Shown here piece after piece: positions 8,293 through 14,958 of a DNA stretch of 53,945 nt (its first letter is position 1; every line of letters starts with the position of its first letter). The position numbers were made by a program, and so were the translations under genes. Location: the NCBI GenBank assembly GCA_002308235.1, contig DBVS01000094.1, forward strand, positions 6,063-60,007, read 5' to 3'. Source of the DNA: Lachnospiraceae bacterium UBA1258 (GTDB lineage Bacteria; Bacillota; Clostridia; Lachnospirales; Lachnospiraceae). Below the pieces are notes generated by a model. It had not been told where the DNA came from. It made no database searches and was given only the letters and a program-made list of their open reading frames with translations.

Positions 8293-8859
8293 CTAGAAAG
8301 AAATGATATTCAGAGAAATAAGGAGCTGCGCGATGATCCCCACCATCGAAACGCCGCCGAATACAAGAGCGATGATGGCGATGGGCTTGGTTCCGCGAAC
8401 CTTCTTCTCCATGCGGCGATGTTCGGCAGCAATTGCTTCGGACTGTTGTTTCAGTTCTTCAACTATGGAAGCCTGAACGTTTCTGTAAACGCGTACGTTT
8501 TCTTTGTGCACGTTCTCTTCCTGATTTTTGAAGGACTCTTCCATCTGAGCCTTCAGACCGTCCATGGCTTCCGTAAGGGTTGAAATCTCTTCGGTGGAAA
8601 CACCCGAAGCACTTCCCGCATCCTCAAGTCTTTCGATGGCGCCCTTTGCAAGCTGAGTGGTAAGTTCGTTAATCTCCGCACATTTAAGGCTGAGTCTCTT
8701 CATTTCTTCGACACTCGCTTCAAGTGCTTTGATCCTTTCCTTTGATTCTTTAAGTGTTCTTGCCTCTGCTTCGGAATTGGCCTTTATAACCTCACCGGCT
8801 GAGCCGAATTTCTGTGCGATTCTATCCATGAAACCGTCCATTTTTCTTCCTCCAAACAT
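8293..8859 (-). CDS. Coiled-coil protein with C-terminal membrane anchor
   Basis: About 188 residues from ATG 8859, which lies 9 bases after GGAGG. ATG 8841 with GGAGG seven bases upstream is an equally good start; a longer form from 8883 is less likely. Residues about 20-150 are heptad-rich and strongly charged (KESKERIKALEASVEEMKRL and EELKQQSEAIAAEHRRMEKK), predicting long coiled coils. The last 30 residues form one membrane segment (PIAIIALVFGGVSMVGIIAQ), so it is tail-anchored with a cytoplasmic coiled coil. The start overlaps the end of the Nudix-alarmone synthetase gene, and the Shine-Dalgarno lies inside that gene's last codons, implying translational coupling. No family recognised. 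It may be a membrane partner of the upstream enzyme. Confidence 0.75.
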   Translation of the reverse strand: MFGGRKMDGFMDRIAQKFGSAGEVIKANSEAEARTLKESKERIKALEASVEEMKRLSLKCAEINELTTQLAKGAIERLEDAGSASGVSTEEISTLTEAMDGLKAQMEESFKNQEENVHKENVRVYRNVQASIVEELKQQSEAIAAEHRRMEKKVRGTKPIAIIALVFGGVSMVGIIAQLLISLNIISF

Positions 8860-8863
8860 GTCA

Positions 8864-10015
8864 TTACCCCTCCGAATAACCAAGACTCTGAACTTCCTGA
8901 TTCAAAAGCAGCATGCGGTCGTCAAGCCTTGATACCATCTGTGCGCAGGCAACCAGTTCTTCCCTGATGTCCTCGGGAACGTTGCCTTCGAATTTATAGT
9001 TAATCTTATGTTCAAGACTCGCCCAGAAGTCCATGGCAACGGTACGAATCTGAATTTCAACCTTGGTGTGAACTATCTTGTCCGAAAGGAATATGGGTAT
9101 GGTCACCAGCATGTGATAACTCTTATAACCGCTTGCTTTCGGGTTCTTGATGTAGTCCCTGACTTCGATGACCTTGATGTCCGACTGGTTCGAAAGCATC
9201 TCGGCTATCTTATAAATGTCGTTCGTAAAAGAACAGATCACGCGGATACCGGCAATATCGTTAACGTAAAGAACCATGTTTTCGATGGTGGATTCCTTGC
9301 CGTATTTCTTTAATTTTTTGACTATACTCTCGGGTGTTTTGATCCTGGATTTGATGTGCTCTATGGGGTTGTACTGATGTACGCTCTGAAGCTCGTCATT
9401 AAGGATCTCAAGTCTTGTATTTATTTCTTTAAGTGCAGAATTATAAACAAGCGTAACCTCGTTCCAGGTCTGCACTTCGTTGTTGTGCTCTTCGCTTTCG
9501 GCCATTCCTCGGTCTCTCCCTTCCTTTATCAGCAAAAGTGTCCTGTATTCCCGATTGTTCCAAGGCATGTAATCGGTGCCGGAAATGATTTTTTTGCTCT
9601 TTTCTATGGCTTCCTCAATGGGCATCAGGGCCACATGCATGTTTTTCCTGATCTCCCCCGGAGTGTATTTCGGCTCTGATATGCTGTCATCCACATCACA
9701 AAGAAAGATCTTGCTGATCTGATGCCACAGGGCGCGTTCCTTGAAGGAAGCACGCTTTTCTTCTATCGTATAAAACAGTCGCACGGTCTCGGGGCGCACC
9801 CGCCTGCCGGTCTCTTCCAGTACCTCTCTGACCAGTGTCTCGATCTCCGTTTCATTTCCTTCCATTCCGCCCCCGGGTAACTTGATCTCGCCGTTTCCCG
9901 TTTCGACCACAAGCAGTTTTCCATCCAAAAAGATAACGCCTCTCATCGATCTTCGCTCGATAACCGGCATATCCTCAGAGTAGTTGCCCGAATCCAAAAG
10001 CAGATAGTTGTCCAT
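8864..10015 (-). CDS. Nudix hydrolase fused to small alarmone synthetase ((p)ppGpp synthetase)
   Basis: 383 residues, one uninterrupted frame with two enzymes. Residues about 20-165 form a Nudix domain with an intact box: Gly49, Glu55, then REVLEETGR at 63-71. Residues about 180-375 form a RelA/SpoT-type synthetase of the small YjbM/YwaC class: SRIKTPESIVKK (Arg224, Lys226), NDIAGIRVI (metal-binding Asp253), KASGYKSYH (stacking Tyr297), EIQIRTVAMDFWASLEHKINY (Glu320), and a C-terminal SRLDDRM helix. All residues I associate with pyrophosphate transfer to GDP/GTP are present. There is no HD hydrolase domain. The Nudix half could degrade (p)ppGpp or make its substrate. GGAGGG lies seven bases before ATG, and two promoters lie upstream. 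Confidence 0.88.
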   Translation of the reverse strand: MDNYLLLDSGNYSEDMPVIERRSMRGVIFLDGKLLVVETGNGEIKLPGGGMEGNETEIETLVREVLEETGRRVRPETVRLFYTIEEKRASFKERALWHQISKIFLCDVDDSISEPKYTPGEIRKNMHVALMPIEEAIEKSKKIISGTDYMPWNNREYRTLLLIKEGRDRGMAESEEHNNEVQTWNEVTLVYNSALKEINTRLEILNDELQSVHQYNPIEHIKSRIKTPESIVKKLKKYGKESTIENMVLYVNDIAGIRVICSFTNDIYKIAEMLSNQSDIKVIEVRDYIKNPKASGYKSYHMLVTIPIFLSDKIVHTKVEIQIRTVAMDFWASLEHKINYKFEGNVPEDIREELVACAQMVSRLDDRMLLLNQEVQSLGYSEG

Positions 10016-10038
10016 GAAAAGACCCTCCGTGCTTTTCC

Positions 10039-10047
10039 ATTATACCA
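10039..10047 (-). promoter_or_regulatory. Proximal promoter of Nudix-synthetase gene
   Basis: Extended -10 TGGTATAAT on the leftward strand (10047-10039). The best -35, TTGAGT, is 19 bases upstream. The predicted leader is only about 17 bases. Confidence 0.5.
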
Positions 10048-10094
10048 TAAATAATCTAATGCAACTCAACTTTGCTTCTTTTATTTCCCTGTAT

Positions 10095-10123
10095 ATTATA
10101 AATAAACAAAAGGTACGTGTAAA
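10095..10123 (-). promoter_or_regulatory. Distal promoter of Nudix-synthetase gene
   Basis: On the leftward strand TTTACA (10123-10118), 17-base spacer, consensus TATAAT (10100-10095). Confidence 0.65.
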
Positions 10124-10171
10124 CACGAAAGTCCTTAAGAACTTTTTAGGAATTTTTCAGAAATTAAGTCC

Positions 10172-10200
10172 TTGTACCGTATAGAAAAAGATGCTATATT
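10172..10200 (+). promoter_or_regulatory. HPr gene promoter
   Basis: TTGTAC (10172-10177), 17-base spacer, TATATT (10195-10200) with an upstream TG (10192-10193). Divergent from the two Nudix-synthetase promoters. Confidence 0.7.
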
Positions 10201-10243
10201 ATAGTTGATTGTAAGATGTACATTTCTATGGAGGCAGTTACTG

Positions 10244-10507
10244 ATGGTAAGCCAAAAAGTGGTGATTAAAAACCCTACCGGACTACACCTAAGACCCGCA
10301 GGTATCCTATGTAAGGAAGCTATGCAGTTTAAATCGCTTATTACTTTTTCGTATCGGGAAAACACAGCCAACGCCAAAAGTGTATTGAGTGTCCTCGGCG
10401 CCTGTGTCAAATGCGGTGATGAGATCGAATTCGTGTGTGACGGTGAAGACGAGGATGAAGCATTGGAAAAGCTGATTCAGGTCGTCGAAAGCGGCCTCGG
10501 CGAATGA
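10244..10507 (+). CDS. ptsH: HPr phosphocarrier protein
   Basis: 87 residues from ATG 10244, preceded by GGAGG nine bases upstream; this start puts the key residues at their canonical positions. His15 in PTGLHLRPAG is the residue phosphorylated by Enzyme I, with Arg17 next to it. Ser46 in NAKSVLSVLG matches the HPr kinase site used for carbon catabolite repression, so it is HPr rather than the His-less Crh. It is cytoplasmic and transfers phosphate in the sugar phosphotransferase system. It is not next to ptsI, which is common in Clostridia. It has its own promoter and terminator. A second HPr-like paralogue elsewhere in the genome cannot be excluded. Confidence 0.92.
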   Translation: MVSQKVVIKNPTGLHLRPAGILCKEAMQFKSLITFSYRENTANAKSVLSVLGACVKCGDEIEFVCDGEDEDEALEKLIQVVESGLGE

Positions 10508-10520
10508 TTTTTGAGTACAC

Positions 10521-10553
10521 ACCCCTGTTCCCCTGCGGAACGGGGGTTTTTTT
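10521..10553 (+). terminator. Intrinsic terminator after HPr
   Basis: An 11-bp stem with one G-T pair (10521-10531 with 10537-10547), loop CCTGC, followed by seven T. Confidence 0.92.
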
Positions 10554-10581
10554 ATCTTATTGTTTTATACATGTATTCAAA

Positions 10582-10598
10582 GAAACACTACGTGTTTC
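10582..10598. promoter_or_regulatory. Inverted repeat ahead of leuA
   Basis: GAAACAC-TAC-GTGTTTC, a 7-bp perfect inverted repeat eight bases before the leuA Shine-Dalgarno. It could be an operator or a small leader hairpin. No clear promoter was found between the HPr terminator and leuA, and the leader is too short for a T-box. Confidence 0.35.
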
Positions 10599-10618
10599 AA
10601 CATATAAGGAGGCAAAAC

Positions 10619-12289
10619 ATGCTTAACTACAAACGCTATCGCAGGAATCCTGTGATCCGGTATCCCGAGCGGGAATGGGTCAACAGGGAAATCGAACACG
10701 CGCCCATCTGGTGCAGTGTTGATCTAAGAGACGGAAATCAGGCACTGATTGACCCCATGGTCGTCGGTGAAAAGGTTGAGCTGTTCCTATATATGGTAAA
10801 GATGGGCTTTAAGGAGATCGAAGTAGGTTTCCCCGCAGCCAGCCAGATCGAATACGATTTTCTTCGTGAACTCATCGACAGGAAACTCATTCCCGACGAT
10901 GTCTGCGTTCAGGTGCTTACCCAGTGCCGCGAAGAGCTTATCGACCGGACATTTGAAGCCATCAGGGGCGTAAAGAAAGCTATCGTCCACATCTACAATT
11001 CCACATCCGTTTTGCAGCGCGACGTGGTTTTCCACAAGAACAAAGAAGAGATCAAGCAGATCGCCATCGACGGCACCCGCATGGTAAAGGAGCGTGCCAA
11101 GGATTTCGACGGTGAGATCATCCTCGAATACTCTCCCGAATCCTTCACCGGAACCGAGCCTGAGTACGCACTTGAAGTCTGTGAAGCAGTTCTTGCCGAA
11201 TGGGGCGCTTCACCTGAAAATAAGGTCATCATCAACCTGCCTTCCACCGTTGAAATGACCACTCCCAACGTTTACGCGGATGTCATCGAGTGGGAAAGCA
11301 AACATTTTAAGGACAGGGATTCCATTATCTTAAGCATACATCCCCACAATGACCGGGGTACAGGCGTTGCCGCCACCGAACTTGCGCTGCTGGCAGGTGC
11401 CGACCGCGTTGAAGGTACCCTTTTCGGAAACGGAGAAAGAACGGGTAATGTGGACATCCTCACGGTTGCTTACAACATGTTTTCCCAGGGTATCGACCCG
11501 AAGCTTGAGCTTTCACACATCAACGAGACCATCGAAATATACGAGCGTCTCGTAAAGATGCCGGTCCATCCCAGACACCCCTATGCAGGAAAACTTGTAT
11601 TTACGGCATTTTCCGGTTCCCATCAGGATGCCATCAACAAAGGCGTTCAGGCCATGAGGGAAAGAAAGAGCGAATACTGGGAGGTTCCCTATCTTCCAAT
11701 CGACCCCGCGGATATCGGAAGAGAATATGAGCCCATCGTCCGAATCAATTCCCAGTCCGGCAAGGGCGGCGTTGCCTTTATCATGGATACCTACTTCGGA
11801 TTCAAGCTTCCCAAGGGCATGCACAAAGAATTTTCCAATGTCATTCAGGCCATATCCGAAAAGCAGGGCGAAGTTTCTCCGGAAGAGATCATGGATGCTT
11901 TTTCCGCAGAATATCTCGACAGAAAAGAGCCCTATTGCTTCAACAAGATTCATGTACAGGACTTCGAAGGCCAGCGTCGTGAGGACTTCGACACAAGCGT
12001 TGAGGTGCTTTACACCGACCACGGTGTTGAAAAAACCTTCACTGCGGACGGTAACGGACCCATTGATGCGGTTAAGCGCGGACTCATCCAGACCCTGGGC
12101 ATCAACGTCAAGATCCTTGACTACGAAGAGCACGCTCTACAGGCAGGCTCCAATTCAAAGGCTGCTGCCTACATTCACCTGCTTAACGTGGACACCGGCG
12201 ATGTAACTTACGGCGTCGGCGTAAGCTCCAACATCACCAGGGCTTCCGTAAGAGCCATCTTCTCCGCTCTCAACAGACTCTTTAAATAA
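10619..12289 (+). CDS. leuA: 2-isopropylmalate synthase (long type)
   Basis: 556 residues from ATG 10619 with AAGGAGG upstream; a longer frame reading back to 10511 runs through the HPr terminator and is rejected. It condenses acetyl-CoA with 2-oxoisovalerate, the first step of leucine synthesis. The TIM-barrel catalytic domain has WCSVDLRDGNQAL near residue 30, EVGFPAASQIEYDF, SIHPHNDRGTGVA with the metal-binding HPHND, and EGTLFGNGERTGNVDI. The C-terminal domain (about 430-556), with GNGPIDAVKRGL and a final AIFSALNRL, corresponds to the LeuA allosteric dimer domain, so leucine feedback is expected. This is the longer type found in actinobacteria, fungi and many Clostridia. It stands alone, with no leuBCD nearby. 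Confidence 0.95.
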   Translation: MLNYKRYRRNPVIRYPEREWVNREIEHAPIWCSVDLRDGNQALIDPMVVGEKVELFLYMVKMGFKEIEVGFPAASQIEYDFLRELIDRKLIPDDVCVQVLTQCREELIDRTFEAIRGVKKAIVHIYNSTSVLQRDVVFHKNKEEIKQIAIDGTRMVKERAKDFDGEIILEYSPESFTGTEPEYALEVCEAVLAEWGASPENKVIINLPSTVEMTTPNVYADVIEWESKHFKDRDSIILSIHPHNDRGTGVAATELALLAGADRVEGTLFGNGERTGNVDILTVAYNMFSQGIDPKLELSHINETIEIYERLVKMPVHPRHPYAGKLVFTAFSGSHQDAINKGVQAMRERKSEYWEVPYLPIDPADIGREYEPIVRINSQSGKGGVAFIMDTYFGFKLPKGMHKEFSNVIQAISEKQGEVSPEEIMDAFSAEYLDRKEPYCFNKIHVQDFEGQRREDFDTSVEVLYTDHGVEKTFTADGNGPIDAVKRGLIQTLGINVKILDYEEHALQAGSNSKAAAYIHLLNVDTGDVTYGVGVSSNITRASVRAIFSALNRLFK

Positions 12290-12298
12290 GCAAAACTT

Positions 12299-12325
12299 AA
12301 GGCGGCACCCTTCGATGCCGCCTTT
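12299..12325. terminator. Bidirectional terminator after leuA
   Basis: GGCGGCA/TGCCGCC stem extended by AA/TT, loop CCCTTCGA, followed by TTTCTTTATT. It separates leuA from the convergent lipoprotein gene. Confidence 0.85.
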
Positions 12326-12332
12326 CTTTATT

Positions 12333-13292
12333 CTACTTTACCGTCAGGAACGCATGCTCTTCAAAGCTGATGCTTTCTGTTAGTTTCAGGAAATCCCGCT
12401 CCCCGAAAATCTTGGGATTCAAATATACTATGTAGCAAAAGAGCCCGCCTTCTTTTTCTGCTATTGCAAAATACCACTCGTTGTCGGGGCCTCTGTCAAG
12501 CTTACCCAAAAATCTTTCGATAACCACATCGCCCAGTTTGATCGGGGCATATTCGGTTTCTTTGCTTACAGAAGGCTGTCCTTCGCCATACATCTCTACG
12601 CCGCCGTATGACTGCTCTTCAGCTGTAAATCCGGTATTGCCCCAGTCGTGGATAATATCCTCGCCCTGTTTGATAAGATAAGCGCCGCCGCGGGATCCGA
12701 TCCACGACCTGTATTCACTTAAAATGTATCCCTCGGGAAGATCAAAGGTGATATAGTCACTCATGGGAATATGGCCGTTTAGAACGTGTTCTATATTTCC
12801 AAGTCTGATGTCTCCTGCCGCTTTCTCATAAAACGGCTCGTCAAACGGCGACAGAGAAAGATAATCCTCACTAAAAACTATGGCCACCTGCAGATACTGA
12901 TAATCGATTACTCGGAGATACATGCGCTCTCCTTCATAAAGAAACGGTATATGGCACTGAAGCACTGCATTAGCATCGCGCTTGGGCAATTCCGTGTACT
13001 GTTTTATGTCGGTGATTGTCAATGCGTCGTGTTTTTTCGATAATTCAATCACCGCTTCCGCATCAAGCACGGGTTTGTTTTCGTTCGATGTCTTTCCGTC
13101 ATCCGAACTGTCTGTTTCCTTATTTTCACCAATATTCGAAGCTTCGCTTGCGCTTACCGATGTAACCGTGCTTACGGATGCCCCGCCGTTATCGATTGAA
13201 GCAGCGCTCCCGCCGGAAGCCGTCCCGGATTTGCACCCCGAAAGAAAAAGCAAAACTGCCAGCGAAATTATCGCCGTTTTTCCCATTCTCAT
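12333..13292 (-). CDS. Predicted lipoprotein of unknown function
   Basis: 319 residues from ATG 13292, chosen because GGGAG lies seven bases upstream and the signal peptide then starts MRMGKTAIISLAVLLFL with lipobox LSGC (Cys20). A serine/threonine/asparagine-rich linker follows (about 21-80). The rest is a globular domain with no family I recognise, including ITDIKQYTELPKRDANAV and VEMYGEGQPSV segments. It is expected to be anchored to the outer face of the membrane. It has a near-consensus promoter whose -35 is embedded in a palindrome that belongs to the repeat family flanking the XRE gene. It is divergent from that regulator, which may therefore control it. Confidence 0.7.
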   Translation of the reverse strand: MRMGKTAIISLAVLLFLSGCKSGTASGGSAASIDNGGASVSTVTSVSASEASNIGENKETDSSDDGKTSNENKPVLDAEAVIELSKKHDALTITDIKQYTELPKRDANAVLQCHIPFLYEGERMYLRVIDYQYLQVAIVFSEDYLSLSPFDEPFYEKAAGDIRLGNIEHVLNGHIPMSDYITFDLPEGYILSEYRSWIGSRGGAYLIKQGEDIIHDWGNTGFTAEEQSYGGVEMYGEGQPSVSKETEYAPIKLGDVVIERFLGKLDRGPDNEWYFAIAEKEGGLFCYIVYLNPKIFGERDFLKLTESISFEEHAFLTVK

Positions 13293-13341
13293 ACTCATAC
13301 TCCCATCTATGCATATAATCGGGAATTCCATTCCCGTAAAA

Positions 13342-13370
13342 ATCATAAAGCAGCCAAAACTATATGTCAA
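13342..13370 (-). promoter_or_regulatory. Lipoprotein promoter overlapping a palindrome
   Basis: On the leftward strand TTGACA (13370-13365), 17-base spacer, TATGAT (13347-13342). The -35 is half of the perfect 12-bp palindrome TGTCAATTGACA (13365-13376), so a protein bound there would block the promoter. Confidence 0.75.
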
Positions 13371-13388
13371 TTGACAGCGGCGGAAACT
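13371..13388 (-). repeat. Inverted copy of the 21-bp repeat
   Basis: Read leftward it is AGTTTCCGCC-GC-TGTCAA, matching AGTTTCCGCC-TG-TGTCAA at 14045-14062 in 16 of 18 bases. It lies between the divergent lipoprotein and XRE genes, in opposite orientation to the three copies after the XRE gene. Confidence 0.75.
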
Positions 13389-13407
13389 ATACACTACTTT
13401 ATTCCAT

Positions 13408-13435
13408 TTGCAAACGAGTCGGATTGGGCTATAAT
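13408..13435 (+). promoter_or_regulatory. XRE regulator promoter
   Basis: TTGCAA (13408-13413), 16-base spacer, consensus TATAAT (13430-13435). The predicted leader is about 23 bases. Confidence 0.65.
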
Positions 13436-13465
13436 ATGAGGGAAGCGGAATGCTTTGGGGGATAG

Positions 13466-14041
13466 ATGAGTATAATTGGGGAAAATATCAAAAAATATCG
13501 TACGGCAAATAATCTTACGCAAAAAGATTTAGCCGACCATCTGCATATCACACCTTCGACTCTTTCACGATGGGAAAACGGAAGCCGAATGCCTTCATCC
13601 GAGGATATCGACAATATTTCCGCTTTCTTTTCAGTTCCTCGCTCGGCAATATGTCCCGAAGATACAATTGTTATTAAGAAATCTCATCTGAAAATCTTTT
13701 TGCTTTCGTTTGTAATCGTATTCTTAATAATCGGCGGCATCTGTACCTGCAAATATTTCAAAGAAGACCGTTATACGCTCATAGTCAAAGAATCATGCCC
13801 CGATTTCTACGGTGATTCGGCATTATTGCACCACTATATTTTACCTTCAAATTATTCCTATGAATCTTTTGTTTCATTCTGTGCCAAACTTCAAAAACAG
13901 GTTGAGCATTCGGATGACACGGAATACGGCTCTTACGTTTTCTATTTCTACAAAAGCAAAGAAGATTACCCCGATAATTATGAACTCTATTATATGGCCA
14001 GAAGAGTCAGCGGCAAAACTTTGATTTCCCGGAAACAATAA
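13466..14041 (+). CDS. Membrane-anchored XRE-family transcriptional regulator
   Basis: 191 residues. Residues about 5-62 are a Cro/C1-type helix-turn-helix (IKKYRTANNLTQKDLADHL, then TPSTLSRWENGSRMPS). A single membrane segment lies at about 75-93 (FLLSFVIVFLIIGGI). The remaining 95 residues would be extracytoplasmic and have no recognised fold. Such one-component membrane regulators are thought to sense envelope signals and bind nearby DNA. The gene is visibly more AT-rich than the window average. It is flanked by copies of a 21-bp repeat, one inverted in front and three tandem behind, which are candidate operators or ends of a degraded mobile element. Both neighbours are lipoproteins, so an envelope-sensing module is a reasonable inference. 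Confidence 0.85.
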   Translation: MSIIGENIKKYRTANNLTQKDLADHLHITPSTLSRWENGSRMPSSEDIDNISAFFSVPRSAICPEDTIVIKKSHLKIFLLSFVIVFLIIGGICTCKYFKEDRYTLIVKESCPDFYGDSALLHHYILPSNYSYESFVSFCAKLQKQVEHSDDTEYGSYVFYFYKSKEDYPDNYELYYMARRVSGKTLISRKQ

Positions 14042-14045
14042 GCAA

Positions 14046-14108
14046 GTTTCCGCCTGTGTCAAATGTGTTTCCGTCATTGTCAATCGTGTTTCCGGCAATG
14101 TCAATTGC
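14046..14108 (+). repeat. Three tandem 21-bp repeats
   Basis: GTTTCC begins at 14046, 14067 and 14088, and TGTCAA at 14057, 14078 and 14099, a period of exactly 21 bases (two helical turns). Unit: GTTTCCGnCnnTGTCAAnn plus two bases. A further TGTCAA with palindrome TCAACGTTGA lies at 14139-14150. There are no spacers, so this is not CRISPR. Confidence 0.85.
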
Positions 14109-14215
14109 CTTTTTCCTTTGCATATCCTAGGATTTAATTGTCAACGTTGATATGTTTCAATTTTAGGTTAAAACAATGGGGCTTGCGCAATCTGACGCAA
14201 GAAAGGAGTACAAAC

Positions 14216-14899
14216 ATGAAGAATCGTCTATTCAGAACTTTAAACCGCCTGCTGATTTCTTTTTGCATTATAATATCAACTTTGGCGGTATCTGCATGCG
14301 GCGAGAACAAATACAACAACTGTAATGAGGTCACCATCTCCGGTAAGACGCTTAAATTCGGCATGACGGAAGCCGAAATTACTGCTTTGCTCGGAGAACC
14401 CAACGGTGGGCGCGAAGAAGGTGCCGACGGAATCAAGCTTACATATGAAGGACTTTCTTTTCTCGGTTATGAAGTAAGCACTTTATCACTTTATATCCAA
14501 AACGACAAAACCGACTCCGATCAAAAATCCGTCAAAAACCGCGGGTTATACTACATTAACATAGGTATGCCCGGGGCTGTTGAAAGCGCATTGATGCAAA
14601 GATTGGAAAAGGAATACGGCAAATTCGTCAGGGATGATACAAATCTGCTAAAAGGAGCTCCTCAAGGCGATCACGGATTTTTCGTATATACCTATGTTTT
14701 CGACAAATCGGCATTGTCAACTCTTAAGAGGGCAGATGCAGATAAGCTGAAAACACTTTATGAATCACTTAATTCAGATCCGCTGACCGACGATCCACAC
14801 CTTACGGAGTGGAGAGTTTTCGGTAATAGTGATAATCTTGGGGTTTCCCTTATGATTGACGGCAATCTTGCTGCCATATATAACCGCTGCGTTAAATAA
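14216..14899 (+). CDS. Predicted lipoprotein, possible BamE/SmpA-like domain
   Basis: 227 residues from ATG 14216, with AAAGGAG eight bases upstream; a longer frame from 14138 would cross the inverted repeat CTTGCG...CGCAAG (14182-14201) and lacks a ribosome-binding site. The signal peptide NRLLISFCIIISTLAVSAC has a lipobox with Cys near residue 25. Residues about 40-75 (LKFGMTEAEITALLGEPNG) resemble the start of SmpA/OmlA/BamE-like folds often present in Gram-positive lipoproteins; this match is weak. The remainder is unassigned. It lies directly behind the tandem repeats and the XRE gene, and is probably regulated by that module. A strong terminator follows. Confidence 0.7.
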   Translation: MKNRLFRTLNRLLISFCIIISTLAVSACGENKYNNCNEVTISGKTLKFGMTEAEITALLGEPNGGREEGADGIKLTYEGLSFLGYEVSTLSLYIQNDKTDSDQKSVKNRGLYYINIGMPGAVESALMQRLEKEYGKFVRDDTNLLKGAPQGDHGFFVYTYVFDKSALSTLKRADADKLKTLYESLNSDPLTDDPHLTEWRVFGNSDNLGVSLMIDGNLAAIYNRCVK

Positions 14900-14914
14900 A
14901 GACTTTAAAAATCA

Positions 14915-14943
14915 AAAAGCGGAAGGCACTGCCTTCCGCTTTT
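14915..14943. terminator. Bidirectional terminator
   Basis: A 13-bp perfect stem AAAAGCGGAAGGC/GCCTTCCGCTTTT with loop ACT. It serves the rightward lipoprotein and the leftward PHP gene. Confidence 0.92.
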
Positions 14944-14958
14944 GCTGTGTAAAATTCT

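Noticed and set aside
10511..10618. Longer leuA start
   Set aside because: The extra 36 codons run through the HPr terminator. The ATG at 10619 has a strong AAGGAGG and the family N-terminus.
10508..10618. T-box leucine leader before leuA
   Set aside because: Only about 65 bases remain after the HPr terminator, too short for a T-box. No specifier stem or antiterminator sequence was seen.
14046..14108. CRISPR array
   Set aside because: Units are contiguous 21-bp repeats with no spacers and no cas genes are present.
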